Of a stretch of DNA of 64,000 nucleotides, positions 24,415 through 35,639 are shown one piece after another. The DNA is from Epiperipatus broadwayi (Eukaryota > Onychophora > Udeonychophora > Euonychophora > Peripatidae). Each line of letters begins with the position of its first letter. Position 1 is the stretch's first letter. The notes below the pieces were generated by a model. That model did not search any database and was not told where the DNA came from. It saw nothing but the letters and a program-made list of their open reading frames with translations. The stretch spans positions 1,738,001 to 1,802,000 of the forward strand of contig JAQFVV010006312.1 of NCBI GenBank assembly GCA_028023455.1, in the 5' to 3' direction. The translations under genes were made by a program, and so were the position numbers.

Positions 24415-25677
24415 TTTTTAACAATAACTAAAAAAATTTAATAAAACAAATTAGCTTTCTCTAGTTTCTTGTATTTACAAATGTACATAAGTGATAAAAA
24501 ATTATTTTAGAATAAATCAGTGAAATCAAGCAAGCATATTATAGCTTAATTCTTTTTATTTTCTTTCAACTTGATTATTTTCCTGACTCCAGGATTAATA
24601 TAAAAAGCAGTGTTATTTTTATTTTATATATCAATAAACTTAAATTAAAATTATTTAAAAAACACAATTAAAATGCTAGACTAAAATTAAAAGTAGACTT
24701 TTCACAAAATTGAACCAGTTTTTACAATTAGCAGCAAATTTAATAATTATTAAATGATCTTACCAAAATTTTGAGGAGCTCAACATTTACACAGACTTTT
24801 TCTTCTGGCATTTAATATTTTAATTTAATGCTCAAGAGGTCACTATTTCTGAGGTAACTTGAGTTTATTTCATTATCATGACTTGACATATTTTTATCTT
24901 AATGATGGAGAATATTAAATAGATGTTTAGTATGTGTTATTTCTCTTCCTTGGTAGACTCCTTTTCTTTCTATTCATGGAGTATTTCTTTTTTAAAAAAT
25001 TTTCAGCAGACATTATAGTCAATTTAAAATACAGCAAAGGCAATCAACCCTGACAATTTGTAGAATTAATTAGATATTTATTGTAACAACTCTTTGGACA
25101 TATATCATTTAGGATACATTTTGGAAATATGGGGCAAACAACCTGCCACGATATTTACTCACTCTGTAGTAGGTATAAATGAATACAGTTGACTGAAAAT
25201 CATCTTTATATTAATTTAGAAGATAGCAGAAAGAACTTTTTTTTTGTACTTGACTAGCGTGGTCAAAATTTTAATAGCAATAAAGTAAAACAATAAAAAA
25301 ATGAATCTTTTTTACTCAACTCTCCCATTATCTGTAGATTATCTGCTATTTATTAATTCTATTTTCAAATTATGGCACAAAAGATTTACTATAATCTCTT
25401 ATTTGTTTTGGTCAGATATAATTGTTTTCAATAAGGGAGAAGAAAATAATACTCAGGACTGGAGAGATTGAATCTATTTCAATTTATTTTCCTAATTCCT
25501 TGTTTATCTCTAATTAAACTAAATTATTTTTATCTAAATATCTTTCTATTTTGAAACAGTTTTCATTTCATTTCATTTTATTTTTTTAATATCTTTTTTT
25601 TTGTTAGGAAAGAGGAAAAGAAATAATATTTTTCTCAAAAGTTAAATTTATTATATCTTTCTGGAGTATTATTCTTG
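24415..25677. other. No gene recognised
   Basis: AT-rich with several T-runs; nothing supported. Confidence 0.45.
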
Positions 25678-25840
25678 CTATGATGTATTACTCCAAGTTT
25701 GTGATATGTTTAAAATAATGCCGTCAAGGAATGTATGGACAAACGTAAGTGATAAAATATGTTCACAGATCCTGTGGAGGCATTATTTAAATCATATTGC
25801 AAACTTAGAATAATACGTTACCAATTGTAATACATCATAG
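25678..25840. repeat. Foldback element
   Basis: CTATGATGTATTAC at 25678 and GTAATACATCATAG ending at 25840 are reverse complements. The pairing continues with AAGTTTG/CAAACTT and ATTTAAATAATGCC-like inner arms, one arm carrying an extra 17 bases. MITE-like; no reading frame. Confidence 0.7.
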
Positions 25841-26051
25841 CATGTGTAATATAAAATTTAAAATCTAAAAAAAATAATTGAATCATATGTTCATAATGGA
25901 AAACAGAAAAAAAAAATTACAATACTAAATAAAATAGTTATTTGTGAAGTGTGACTTTTTATTACAACATTTTGTGTCATCAAAACCATCCTTCTCCATT
26001 TTGGCATATTACACTATTTTGTGCTATCATATACATGCAATATCAAATTTC

Positions 26052-26184
26052 AGATCTAAAAAAAAAAGGACTTATACTGTCTAATGATGGAGAGATATAT
26101 TCATTATGGAAAGAGGGAGAAATAACCCTAAACATTTTTAAAATGATGAGTTGCATCAAAATTTTAGATTTCTGTTATTTTTAA
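26052..26184 (+). CDS. Candidate exon, unknown protein
   Basis: After an acceptor-like AAATTTCAG the frame reads KKKGLILSNDGEIYSLWKEG and stays open to 26184, where it ends at a stop followed by a long A-run. The SNDGEIYSLW pattern resembles a beta-propeller blade, but this is only an impression. It may belong with the stretch at 26528-26709. Confidence 0.2.
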
Positions 26185-26527
26185 ACCTAAAAAAAAAAAA
26201 AAAAAAATGGCGAACTGTAAGATAAAGTTGTTAGCCTTATCTAAAAATGATGTACTATGAGTTTAACCTAATATTTTAAATATCTTGTAAAAAACCCCCA
26301 CAAAATAACAACTTTTAACTGTAAATGTATATAAAGTTTAGCAAAAAACAAAAACAAAAGACAAATATAATAACTTTTACTGTTATATCTTTAAATAAAT
26401 AGAAAAGAATTGCTTATAAATAATGCAATATTTTTGTTGCAAGTTTAACATTACATTTAAAAAAAAAAACAACAACAAAGTTTTAGCAAAAAAACAAACA
26501 AAAATAAATATATAAAATAAATGTATT

Positions 26528-26709
26528 TTCAAATATAAAACTGTATTATTTACAAACGATGCAAGAGATGTATTATATTGTGGGAATAAAAAAAATCTCT
26601 ATGGATTAGACATGTTCCATGACATCACAAATGGAAATTTTGAACAAATATTATTGGATGAAAACATCACTAAAATAATACGTCATTGCAGAAATAATAC
26701 CAAAGTATC
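26528..26709 (+). pseudogene. Exon-like open frame interrupted by the Gypsy insertion
   Basis: The frame reads FKYKTVLFTNDARDVLYCGN, then LYGLDMFHDITNGNFEQILL and NITKIIRHC, with no stop up to the Gypsy insertion point. The composition and residue pattern (alternating hydrophobic strands, VLYCGNKKNLYGLD) look like coding sequence, perhaps a WD/beta-propeller-type repeat. Past the element the same frame runs only a few codons to a TAA at about 30603, so either an exon end or a dead gene. Family not recognised. Confidence 0.3.
26705..26709. repeat. Target-site duplication, left copy
   Basis: GTATC, repeated at 30580-30584 just after the 3' LTR. Five bases is the usual duplication made by Gypsy integrases (occasionally four or six). 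Confidence 0.9.
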
Positions 26710-27487
26710 TGCAGTATTCAAAGTCAAGCAAGAGAGATACATATGTAAGTTGTATAATAATAAGAGTACAATAATAAATGTAGAATAAAACTAATAACTT
26801 TTAATGTATAATGAATATGTAAAATAATAATAATAAGAATATGTAAAATAAGAATAATAATTGTATAATAATAAGAGTACAATAATGTAGAATAAAACTA
26901 ATAACTGTAATGTATATGTAAAATAAAAATAATAATTGTATAATAAAAAGAATATGTGAAATAAGAATAATAATTGTATAATAGAGTACAATAATAAATG
27001 TAAAATAAAAGTAATAACTGTAATATATAATGAATATGTAAAATAAGAATAACTGTATAGTAATTATGTATAATGATTGTGTAAAATTGCAATGTTGTTA
27101 AATCATAGAAAGCCCAGCTGACCTTATAGGGTCAGAAAACTGTATAAAATACCATATATGGTGAGAAATGTAAAAATACTGCATGTATGTGAAAACACCA
27201 TATATGGTTAGGTATGTAAAAGACTCCAGAAGTCTTGAGGGATATATAAACCCCCATAACCTGATCTATTTGTTCTGAGTATTAATTATAAGTCAGAGAC
27301 TCCTGCCTCTGTAAGTCCAAAAGCAGGACTAGGGTTATTATATGCAGGTCACCACGACCTTTTATTATTTTATTACGCCTTATAATAGGCAATGTATATA
27401 GTTAAAATTATTCGTATTAAACTATAATCTTACCATCTCAATTCTGCCTTTGTCCATTTATTTACTTGCTGGTCATAAGACACAGCA
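26710..27487 (+). repeat. 5' LTR of the Gypsy element
   Basis: 778 bases, TGCAGTATTC...GACACAGCA. The first half is a degenerate mix of AATAATAAGAGTA-type and TGTAAAATAAGAATA-type short repeats, which creates spurious tyrosine-rich frames on the minus strand. Also present: two related CATATATGGT(G/T)AG motifs near 27150 and 27209, and a TATATAAACC promoter-like site near 27245. Confidence 0.92.
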
Positions 27488-27512
27488 AATTGGCGCAGTT
27501 GACACAGGAATC
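27488..27512 (+). other. Primer-binding-like site
   Basis: AATTGGCGCAGTTGACACAG follows the 5' LTR directly. TGGCGC is the usual start of a Gypsy primer-binding site (complement of a tRNA 3' end with CCA). The tRNA species was not determined. Confidence 0.6.
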
Positions 27513-27683
27513 GAATCTGAAAGAAAGTGGCAGTCAATACCGGAAAGGAACTACAGAAAAAATTTGCTCAGTCATCATAGGATCGAATCTGGAAATAGTT
27601 GCCTAAACAGCAAGCTGAGATAAATCGTAAGTGGATTTGAATCAACAAAGAAGTGGCAAGCATATCGCAAAGTTGGCATATGC

Positions 27684-28695
27684 ATGTTTAATGTAGAAAA
27701 TCCGAGTGATTGGCCACTGTATGTTCAGAGGATCAAAAACTACTTTATACTAAATAGTATTACCGAGAATACTGTAAAAGTAGCCTCATTACTTTGCTTC
27801 GCAGGCCAGAGAGTAATCAAAATAGCTAACAAACTGTGTGGAAATTCACCAGAGACACAGAAATATGATGAGCTTGTAACACAGCTAAATGAATATTTCA
27901 ATCCCCAGCCATCCAAGTTTATTGCTCGATTGCACTTTAGAGGCAGAAGGCAAAGAAAAAATGAGAAAATAAAAAAATATGACATTGGTTTAAGAGAGAT
28001 GGCAAAACCATGCCTTTACGGTAAATATTTAGAGGAAGCTCTCCTTGAGCAGCTATTATATGGAAATAATAGATGACCAGTTTAGGCAGATCTTATTAGC
28101 AATAAAAGATCTAACTTATGAGGAAGCAATCAGATGTGGAACAGCTTACAAACTGCTGCTTGACCAAGCGAGAGAGTTCAGAAGTTTCACGAGACCAGAA
28201 CCACTTCAAGCTACAATTTTTAAAATGTCTGGAGTTAAATCCAAAACAGATAAACTAATTAAATGTTTCCGATGTGAAAAAATCGGCCACAAAGCCTGTG
28301 ATTGCAATTTGCCAGAAAGTGAAAGTTATCAGAAAATAACCGAGTATCCCAAAAGAGGGAACCACCATACAAAGCCGAGCAGAGAATTTCCGTGCAGAGT
28401 GATGGAAAGTAGCTATATAAAAAGTGCTACTATAGACGAATCTGATCAAATTATGATAAACGTAAAACTAATCGGCAAGCCAATAACTATGGAAATTGAT
28501 AGCAGAGCAGGGGTATTGCTGATAAAGAGTAGAGATTGGGAAAGACTAATTCAGAATCTAAAATTCCCTCCAAGGGTAGAGAAAACTCAACTCAAGGCCT
28601 GGGATGCTAATCAAAATCCCATAAGAATATTAGGAGTTGCAAAAGTAAAAATAGAAACAACGAAAATTAAAGAAATACTACCAATATATATATAG
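27684..28695 (+). pseudogene. Gypsy gag with zinc knuckle and protease remnant, frameshifted
   Basis: Gag forms the particle and binds RNA. The first frame (27684-28076) begins MFNVENPSDWPLYVQRIKNY and includes LVTQLNEYFNPQPSKFIARL, typical Gypsy capsid patterns. A one-base shift near 28062-28066 moves the frame to 28045-28695, which continues with LLAIKDLTYEEAIRCG. A CX2CX4HX4C knuckle (CFRCEKIGHKACDC) is at 28264-28305. The protease active site, normally D-S/T-G, reads DSRAG at 28498-28512, so it is inactive. Stops after 28695. Confidence 0.85.
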
Positions 28696-29094
28696 TGAGT
28701 AGAGATATTAACCTGATCATTGGTCATGAGTGGTTCACACCCCTAGGCATAAAAATATGCGTTATAAAAAAATTGATACAGAATCACAGAGTAAAAACAT
28801 ATCGTATATAGCTGCATCATCTAGATGTCCAGATAAAGCTGATGTGCCTAGGACAAAAGTCTTAAATAAATTGCAATGTTCAGTGAGGAACAAATAGTAT
28901 TAATAATCAAGTAATAGCAGAATGGACTAATACAGACTCTGGCTACAGAGTTCTTAAAAATTGGATAAGAACCAAATGACCTGCTAGATGTCCTCCCTAT
29001 CTAGATAAAGGATTGTGGAAAGTACGCAAAAGGCTATCTGTAAACAAAGGCTGTATATTGATGAACAACAAAGTGCTTATAACTAGTGATGGTC

Positions 29095-29240
29095 ACATAA
29101 AAATACTTAGATTACTACATCAGATTCACCCAGGGATAGTTAGAGCTAAAAACCTGTCATGCAACTGTGTATGGTGGCTAGGAATAAATTGAGACATCGA
29201 GCTGTATATTAAAAATTGCAATAAATGTCAAATCCCAGCT
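29095..29240 (+). pseudogene. Gypsy integrase zinc-binding domain remnant
   Basis: The frame reads LRLLHQIHPGIVRAK, then VWWLGIN, a stop, DIELYIKNCNKCQ. This is the H-H-C-C domain at the N-terminus of Gypsy integrases (H...H...C..C). The in-frame TGA at about 29190 kills it, and the catalytic core that should follow is absent. Confidence 0.8.
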
Positions 29241-29334
29241 GAATTTCTGTTTCAAAAGAAAATACAAAATAAATTATCAATCTTGTTGCCTCCCAGACAA
29301 AAAAGTAATGAGAGAGAGTAATGGGAGGGAAAGA

Positions 29335-29490
29335 GTTTGAAATAGGCGATAACATTTGGTCACTGAACAAAAATAAAAAGCCTTGGGAAAAAGCAACCGT
29401 GACAAGTAAAATTGCAAATTAATTAGCTGAAATTGAAACTGATGCTGGTGTAAAACTGCGGAAACATAAAAATCAGTTGAGAAGATGATA
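29335..29490 (+). pseudogene. Gypsy integrase C-terminal domain remnant
   Basis: GDNIWSLNKNKKPWEKATVT, then EIETDAGVKLRKHKNQLRR, matching the GDxVW...W..G.V......Y.V....G...RRH..QLR pattern of Gypsy integrase tails. It follows the zinc-binding domain after only about 100 bases, which shows that the DDE core was deleted. Confidence 0.75.
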
Positions 29491-29756
29491 TCTGCCAATA
29501 GTAAATAATGGAAACAAGGAAGTATCAAATGGCAACAACGTGGAAGATTCAACTAGTCCGGAGATTGACAATCCCGAAGTTGTGACAATCCTGAAGTCAA
29601 AGAATTGCCAACAGATAAAAACTCTTCTGAAGCTGAGATAGACACATCAAAAACACCATCAACAGACAGCAAAGACTGACAGACACTGGCAAGGACTAGA
29701 AATCCCCCGTCTCATCTCAAAGACTATGTTAGGTGAAAAAAAAAAAACATACTTCT

Positions 29757-29771
29757 GGAGTGGGGGAGGAG
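29757..29771 (+). other. Polypurine tract
   Basis: GGAGTGGGGGAGGAG immediately before the 3' LTR; it primes plus-strand DNA synthesis in LTR elements. Confidence 0.85.
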
Positions 29772-30579
29772 TGCAGTATTCAAAGTCAAGCAAGAGAGAT
29801 ACATATGTAAGTTATATAATAATAAGAGTACAATACTAAATATAGAATAAAACTAATAACTTTTAATGTATAATGAATATGTAAAATAATAATAATAATA
29901 ATTGTATAATAATAAGAGTATATAAAATAAGAATAATAATTGTATAATAATAAGAGTACAATAATGTAGAATAAAACTAATAACTGGAATGTATAATGAA
30001 TATGTAAAATAAGAATAATAATTGTATAATAAAAAGAGTATGTGAAATAAGAATAATAATTGCATAATAATAAGAATACAATAATAGATGTAGAATAAAA
30101 GTAATAACTGTAATACATAATGAATATGTAAAATAAGAATAACTGTATAGTAATTATGTATAACGATTGTGTAAAATTGCAATGTTGTTAAATCATAGAA
30201 AGCCCAGCTGACCTTATAGGGTCAGAAAACTGTATAAAATACCATATATGGTGAGAAATGTAAAAATACTGCATGTATGTGAAAACATATGTGAAAACAC
30301 CATATATGGTTAGATATGTAAAAGACCAGAAGTCTTGAGGGATATATAAACCTCCATAACCTGATCTAATTGTTCTGAGTATTAATTATGAGTCAGAGAC
30401 TCCTGCCTCTGTAAGTCCAAAAGCAGGACTAGGGTTATTATATGCAGGTCACCACGACCTTTTATTATTCCTTATAATAGGCAAGGTATATAGTTAAAAT
30501 TATTCGTATTAAATTATAATCTTACCATCTCAATTCTGCTTTTGTCCATTTATTTACTTTCTGGTCACAAGACACAACA
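29772..30579 (+). repeat. 3' LTR of the Gypsy element
   Basis: 808 bases, TGCAGTATTC...GACACAACA. It matches the 5' LTR throughout; differences are mostly copy number in the AATAATAAGAGTA-type array and a duplication of ATATGTGAAAAC near 30285-30300. Confidence 0.92.
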
Positions 30580-30584
30580 GTATC

Positions 30585-31148
30585 CTTTCTAGTGTCTTTT
30601 TAAGTAATTTTTTTTTAATTTTACATAGTCAAACTTTTAAAAGTTTTAAAACATGCAGCAATTTTTTTTTTTTTTTTAGATATTAAATTTAGCTAAGGTA
30701 TTGTTAAATTTAATTTTAATTGTCTCTTAACTATTTTATTTAGGTTGTAAATATAACTCATGTCAGAAAGGTTACAGCACATTTACCTAAAGTATTAAAA
30801 ATCAAATGCCTGCCTTAGTTCTATAGTTACAGGAAGTGAATTTTTCAGTTTAACCTCTAGTCCATAGTGACTTTATAAATACCCTTCTATTATACAGCTT
30901 TCTTTTACTTGCTTTTTAAAATGTAATTATTTGCTCTGTAATAGATTTGAATTTCCTGATTAATAAAGGAATTTAATGTCTTATTAAATTAATCCATCTT
31001 AAAACAATTGGTTTGCAAATCTCGATTGATTACGAAAAATTACAAAAGTATAATATTTAAGTAATAATATAATATAAGATGTGTATTATTATTGATTTAT
31101 CATTGTTTATTTTTATTTTTTTATTTATATATTTTTTTAAATTGTGAT
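30585..31148. other. No gene recognised
   Basis: AT-rich with a long T-run near 30663; nothing supported. Confidence 0.45.
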
Positions 31149-31523
31149 TGCTTCGGTGGCTAGTGGCACCATGCAACAACTCACTGTATTTGGATTTTTC
31201 TCACCATCTGTCTTTGGATTAACCTAGTGAGTATTATGTTCTTCTTCCTTTATCCCAGTACTAAAATATTGAAAGATTTGTTGTGTAATTGGTTATTTAA
31301 ATCCTGTTTTACATTTTATTTATGTGAAGATGTTTTAAATTTTGAGAAACTATCAAGTGCTAAAAATTTTGCAAAAGTTTTCCCATGTAAATTTTTATTT
31401 CAATTTTTATTATTATTTTTTTGTCTTAGGCAAGGCAGAATAATTAATGAAAAATACTTGCCTCCTGAAGTGAGAAAGCAGATATAGAACTTGAAAAGCC
31501 ATCCCCTTTTAATAAGCCTTCAG
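31149..31523 (+). other. Two exon-like stretches, probably relics
   Basis: 31149-31226 reads ASGTMQQLTVFGFFSPSVFG before a GTGAGT donor-like site at 31227. After a TTTTTTGTCTTAG acceptor-like site, 31430-31487 reads QGRIINEKYLPPEVRKQI then a stop, with AATAAA-like sequence near 31577. The two cannot be joined in frame (the junction makes TAG), so this is either unrelated exons or a dead gene. Family unknown. Confidence 0.2.
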
Positions 31524-31589
31524 GTAAATATTCGTAAGTGAAGATGATTAAAATTCATGTAATTATACCCATTATAAAATAAAGGTATT

Positions 31590-31900
31590 CATTTGTCAAG
31601 TTTTAGGAAGTTATATGTATTATATATATTCGACAATGATAGTTTTTTTGTCTTATAAAATTTATATATTATATGAATTGCATGCCTTAGTTAATTTATA
31701 TGTTACTGTGAACTATATATCTGAATTTGCATATATCAGTGTAGATCAAATATTTATATATTAAACACTGCCTTAAACAAAGATAGTAAGAAAGTTTTAT
31801 TTAATCAATTACTTGCTCAACCATTTTGCAGTTGACATCCCTGGTGACAAATAAATTTTGTCTTAGTCACTGCAGAATGGATGACAAAACTGCCTCAATT
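31590..31900 (+). repeat. Dispersed repeat, copy 1 (LTR-end-like)
   Basis: Shares AAAGTTTTATTT(A/G)ATCAATTA, TTGCTC/TTGCCCAA, then GCA(G/A)TTGAC(A/G)TC and TTTTGTCTTA with 36540-36860, same orientation. The segment after AGTTGACATC resembles a primer-binding region, so these may be ends of another LTR family. They flank the older Gypsy element. Confidence 0.55.
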
Positions 31901-32172
31901 GACATTAGGAGATTGATCCCTTTTAGGAGCCAGAATATAAAACTGGTGTAAGAGCAACTAGAGAATTATCTGCCTTATTTCAGAAATAAGCCACAAATCT
32001 CTGTTGTTGATGTTAAAATAATAAAATAATTAATTAAACTTTAGAGTGCAAATATGGTCTAAAAATGGCACTGACTGTGATAAGAAAATTTGATACAACA
32101 ATTTAAAATGATTGGAAGCTATTCATAGAACTTTCTGGAAAAATATTTTTTTAATGAATATTAAATAAAGAC

Positions 32173-32443
32173 AGGAGCTTACCTCAGTGCATTAACCATA
32201 TAATGGACAAACAGTGTATTTCCATTTAGTCTTGACAGTTGTTGTCTGCCATTACCTTCAAATGGATTACTATTTATGGCCAAATCACTATCCATGAAAA
32301 GAACAATCATCACCTTTTGATCTGTTCTTGCCTTGGACAACTAACTGTATATATATTAGTCCATGGTGATGAATGCTCAATCTGATCAAGATAAGATAAA
32401 ATATGGGTTACACCATTATTTGGAGGCAAGGTGAAATATAGCA
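32173..32443 (-). repeat. Truncated 3' LTR of the old Gypsy element
   Basis: On the minus strand it starts TGCTATATTTCACCTTGCCT at 32443, next to the polypurine tract, and shares GATTGAGCATTC, CCATTTG and CTGTCAA-type blocks with 34564-35027 and with the solo LTR at 43934. The distal part beyond 32173 is not recognisable. Confidence 0.7.
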
Positions 32444-32456
32444 CCCCCCACCCCCC
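32444..32456 (-). other. Polypurine tract of the old Gypsy element
   Basis: GGGGGGTGGGGGG on the minus strand, abutting the TG of the 3' LTR. Its position and strand fix the orientation of the element. Confidence 0.75.
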
Positions 32457-32849
32457 GATTAAAATTAATCCTAGAGAACATAGTCATTCTGATGCTTTGG
32501 TAATATCTACATTGATTTCTGGCTTCATCAGGTTTGGCAACTTTATCAGCAGGTCCAGTGTCATTTGTATATATAAAAACTTTTGACTCATCATTGCTCA
32601 CTTGGATGATGACTCTTCACTGATGGGTCATAACCCTTCATTGATGGAAGATACTTTTCACTGATGGCTGATGGTATGTGATTAAACATTAACTGATCTG
32701 TGGCTGTAATGTTGCTATCCACTTGTTGTTTGGTCACAACTACTGGAACTTATTTGGTGGTTCTGTGTATATATGGCATAGAATTTGAGCATTTTTTTGG
32801 AAATTTTACTTTCCTGACTTATTTTAGCGATCAATTTCAGTTTATTAAT

Positions 32850-33200
32850 GACTACTTCTGGGTAGACCCTGTTTGAATTTATTTTTGAGTCACTGCAAAG
32901 CCCAAATGCTTGAACCAGTCACTACCAAATAAATTCCTATATTCATCTAATAGTATTACAATCAGAAGCAGATATAATTTTTATTAGGCATTAGAACTGT
33001 AAATCTTATCTGATCCAAGAGTACTATTTGACTGCCTTGATAGTTAGTGGTTGTTGTGCTGCTAGACTGCAGCTAATATTTATTTTTCTTATTGATAATA
33101 GTTCACATTTTTTCAGCTCAATGAAAATTGCAAATCCAGTGTTCAGATTCATTGTTACTGGCATATCATTAACAATAAATCTGAGTTTGAAACAAGAGTC
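32850..33200 (-). pseudogene. Retropepsin-like protease remnant
   Basis: Minus strand: LRFIVNDMPVTMNLNTGFAI, where Gypsy proteases have a DTG active site; here it is NTG. Further on, blocks like ISASDCNTI and DEYRNLFGSDWFKHLGF match the late LLGxDWLxxL segment. Stops and shifts separate the blocks. Confidence 0.65.
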
Positions 33201-33499
33201 AATGCCTCTCCATTGTTATGCAAGTTTTGATTTAGTTTAATTTTATCTTGCTGCTTAATTAAAAAAAAAAAAAAAGTTGCTAAATAAAGAATGAAAGAGT
33301 TTATTCCAAAAAGCATATGTCACTGATGTGCATGTAATATGTATTCACTATATAACAGTGTGGACATTTGGTGTCTGGGTGTATTGATTTCTATAATAAC
33401 ATTTTTATTTATTGTTGCAAATTTATTTGGGCAGTTTTATTATTGTCAGCTGGGTAGTCGTTCAACCCAATTTTCTGATCAACAATTTTAATACAGTAG

Positions 33500-33735
33500 T
33501 TCATTTTTTTCTATGGACTTGGTTGACCCAGATAGGGTCATTTGAAGGTCAACTAAATCAAAAGTGATATCAGCTTCCATTAATAGTTTAATTCTAGGAT
33601 TGTGGTCTTTCATTTCTCAAATAAAACTATCTCTCGAAGTTTCATTAAGAAAGTCTTTAAAATCATTTTTTAAGACTAGCTTCCTGAGTTTAACAGCAAA
33701 ATCTCTCCCTTTCTCACTTTCCTTGATTACAGAGA
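33500..33735 (-). pseudogene. Gypsy gag remnant
   Basis: Minus strand: ESEKGRDFAVKLRKLVLK, then DFKDFLNETSRDSFI, a stop, EMKDHNPRIKLLMEADITFD. This is the capsid pattern ESxxEFAxxLRxLAxxCxFxxFLxxxLRDxxVxGLxDxxIxxxLLxExxLTF. The open frame on the plus strand over the same bases is a shadow. Confidence 0.75.
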
Positions 33736-34286
33736 TTGAAGTGATATTTCTACATTATTTTTAAAAGTTTTGTGTGGAAATAGTTTGTCAGTAGAGACGA
33801 CAATTTGTCAAAATCAAAATCAGTTTAAAGCATTGTGGTTTCATATGCTTGAAGAATCTCAGATGTCTGAGATCCAATGACCAAGACCAGTATGACTGAT
33901 TTTAACTCATGCTTTTTGATATTAGTAGCCTGAATATAGAAAAGCAATCCTTATATAGTAGTCAATTTTCAGGACAGGTCAGACTGAATGCTTCCAATAA
34001 GCCAATTTTAGCCATTTAATTTGTTTGTCTTTTTTGCTTTGAGAGAAAAAAAAAGTCTCTTAATTAATAATGAACAAGTAATCACTTGCATTTGATTTTT
34101 AAAATTTTTGTTGATGCACTAATAAATGTTAGTTGTCAATTTCTTGAGATAATTGCAAGCAAGCTAACAATCCATAGGAGCAATACCTTATTGTTTTAAA
34201 CTTTTTTTCAGCTATTAGGGGGGGGGGGGATTTTGTGATTTTGTCAACTATCCAGCTATTGTGTTTATTGGCGATTATATATATAT

Positions 34287-34431
34287 AAATAAATAATCAA
34301 TCAAAGAAGATTGAAATAAACAACTATATTTAAATATTTATCAAACCGGCTTTCATCGGTTTGATAAATATTTAAATATAGTTATTAATAGTTGTTTATT
34401 TCAATCTTGTTTGATAGACTATTTATTTATG
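34287..34431. repeat. Foldback element within the old Gypsy
   Basis: AAATATTTATCAAACCG (ending about 34348) and CGGTTTGATAAATATTTAAA (34356 on) are exact complements around a loop of about eight bases. Pairing continues through CAATCTT/AAGATTG and AAATAAAT/ATTTATTT, with an extra TTATTAATAG segment in the right arm. MITE-like hairpin, possibly inserted into the Gypsy leader. Confidence 0.8.
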
Positions 34432-34563
34432 TATTTGTGACAACATTATGGACAAATAAATTATATTGGATATTTGACCATTATAGTGATATATATGTGC
34501 AAATATATAAATATAATTAATATATATTTATTAATATAAAATGCACATTTACACTATATATAA

Positions 34564-35027
34564 TGTTATACCACCATCTACTATTGTTAGCAAGATACAG
34601 CTTCTAGTTATTATGCAACTATAGACTTATAAGTTTATCTACCACTTCCTGTTCTGTGACATCCTGCCTCATGAGTAGTTACAGTGGTACTTTCTGCTAA
34701 ACTATGCCAGCCTGCCTCATTTCTGATTTAGGTTTTAACAGCTTCCAATTTTGAATGTGCTCTTGCCTCACTGTGTTAATTGTACAACAGACAACCAACA
34801 TTCTGCCATTCAGTTTTGACAGCCTTACCTCCAAATGGATTGATTATTTATGGCTAGACTCCATCATTATGAAAGCAAAACTATTCAGTAAGTATCATCA
34901 CATATTGGTCCATTACTGCCAGTAGACACATGTTATCTATTTTTATATATAGTGCTTCATGGTTCTGAATGCTCAATCTATTTAAGGTAAGATGGAATCT
35001 TATTTGGATGCAAGGTTGGATAAAATA
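34564..35027 (-). repeat. Decayed 5' LTR of the old Gypsy element
   Basis: The low end, TGTTATACCACC, is the complement of an LTR 3' end GGTATAACA. The high end corresponds to the LTR start (TTTTATCCAACCTTGC on the minus strand). It aligns block by block with the solo LTR at 43934-44600, including CTGATTTAGGTT and CAGCTTCCAATTTT. Confidence 0.7.
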
Positions 35028-35639
35028 GTGAAAGGTCAATGGTAAATAAAATCAACTCCAAATTTAGCAAATAAAGCTGTAAATGCCGACAAAAATATTA
35101 GACCATCTGATGACTAAAGATATTGGAAGACTTCAGAATACTTAAAAGACTTTGAAAAATACCAGTTTTTTGTATGTAGGGAAAAGAAATTGTAAATGAA
35201 AACTATTTTTAAAAATTAGATTTAGAGTAAATGGATGCAAATCAAAACAAAAAAGCAATGAAAATAGTGTTTTTCAAGTTTCAAAAAAATGATCTTAATC
35301 ACCTAAACAAAAACAGAATAATTGTGGCTTTTGAAAAATACTGTCAAAGGATCATTGGCTATTCCAAGAAAAAAATAGATGTGAAACTTAAATTATAAAT
35401 TGAATTGTCAATATATTTTTTTATTTTTCCCTTTAGAGAGTTGAACATAATAACCATCAGCTATCATCTTGACAAAGCAAAAATAATTAGTGAGAGATGC
35501 TTGTGACCAAGGTGATAAAGTGAATGAAGGGAACTTTATAAGAGTTACCACAGTCTTCATTATTTTTTAGTAGGATTTTTGAATAAATTTGGCATTTGTA
35601 AGTAAACCATCAATACCCACGTAGTCCTCCCACTATTAA

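Larger units (their letters stand above)
26710..30579 (+). mobile_element. Ty3/Gypsy LTR retrotransposon, internally deleted
   Basis: Complete at both ends: 5' LTR 26710-27487, primer-binding-like site, gag with zinc knuckle and protease remnant, integrase remnants, polypurine tract, 3' LTR 29772-30579. It starts TG, ends CA and is flanked by GTATC at 26705-26709 and 30580-30584. The internal part is only about 2.3 kb: reverse transcriptase, RNase H and the integrase catalytic core are missing, so it is non-autonomous. The near-identical LTRs (indels in AT-rich repeats aside) suggest a fairly recent insertion. Confidence 0.92.
32173..35027 (-). mobile_element. Old, decayed Gypsy element on the minus strand
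   Basis: Read from high to low coordinate: decayed 5' LTR (35027-34564), leader, gag remnant (33735-33500), knuckle-like region near 33360, protease remnant (33200-32850), then a G-rich polypurine tract and a truncated 3' LTR (32443-32173). Reverse transcriptase and integrase were not recognised between 32850 and 32457, so it too is internally deleted. It is older than the 26.7 kb element: the LTRs match only in blocks. Confidence 0.7.

Noticed and set aside
26791-27092. Long tyrosine/leucine-rich frames on the minus strand (also 29786-30182)
   Set aside because: They arise from the AATAATAAGAGTA-like short repeats inside the Gypsy LTRs; present in both LTRs, low complexity, wrong strand.
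31149-31523. A two-exon gene end
   Set aside because: Joining the donor at 31227 to the acceptor at 31429 creates a stop, so I report only exon-like relics.
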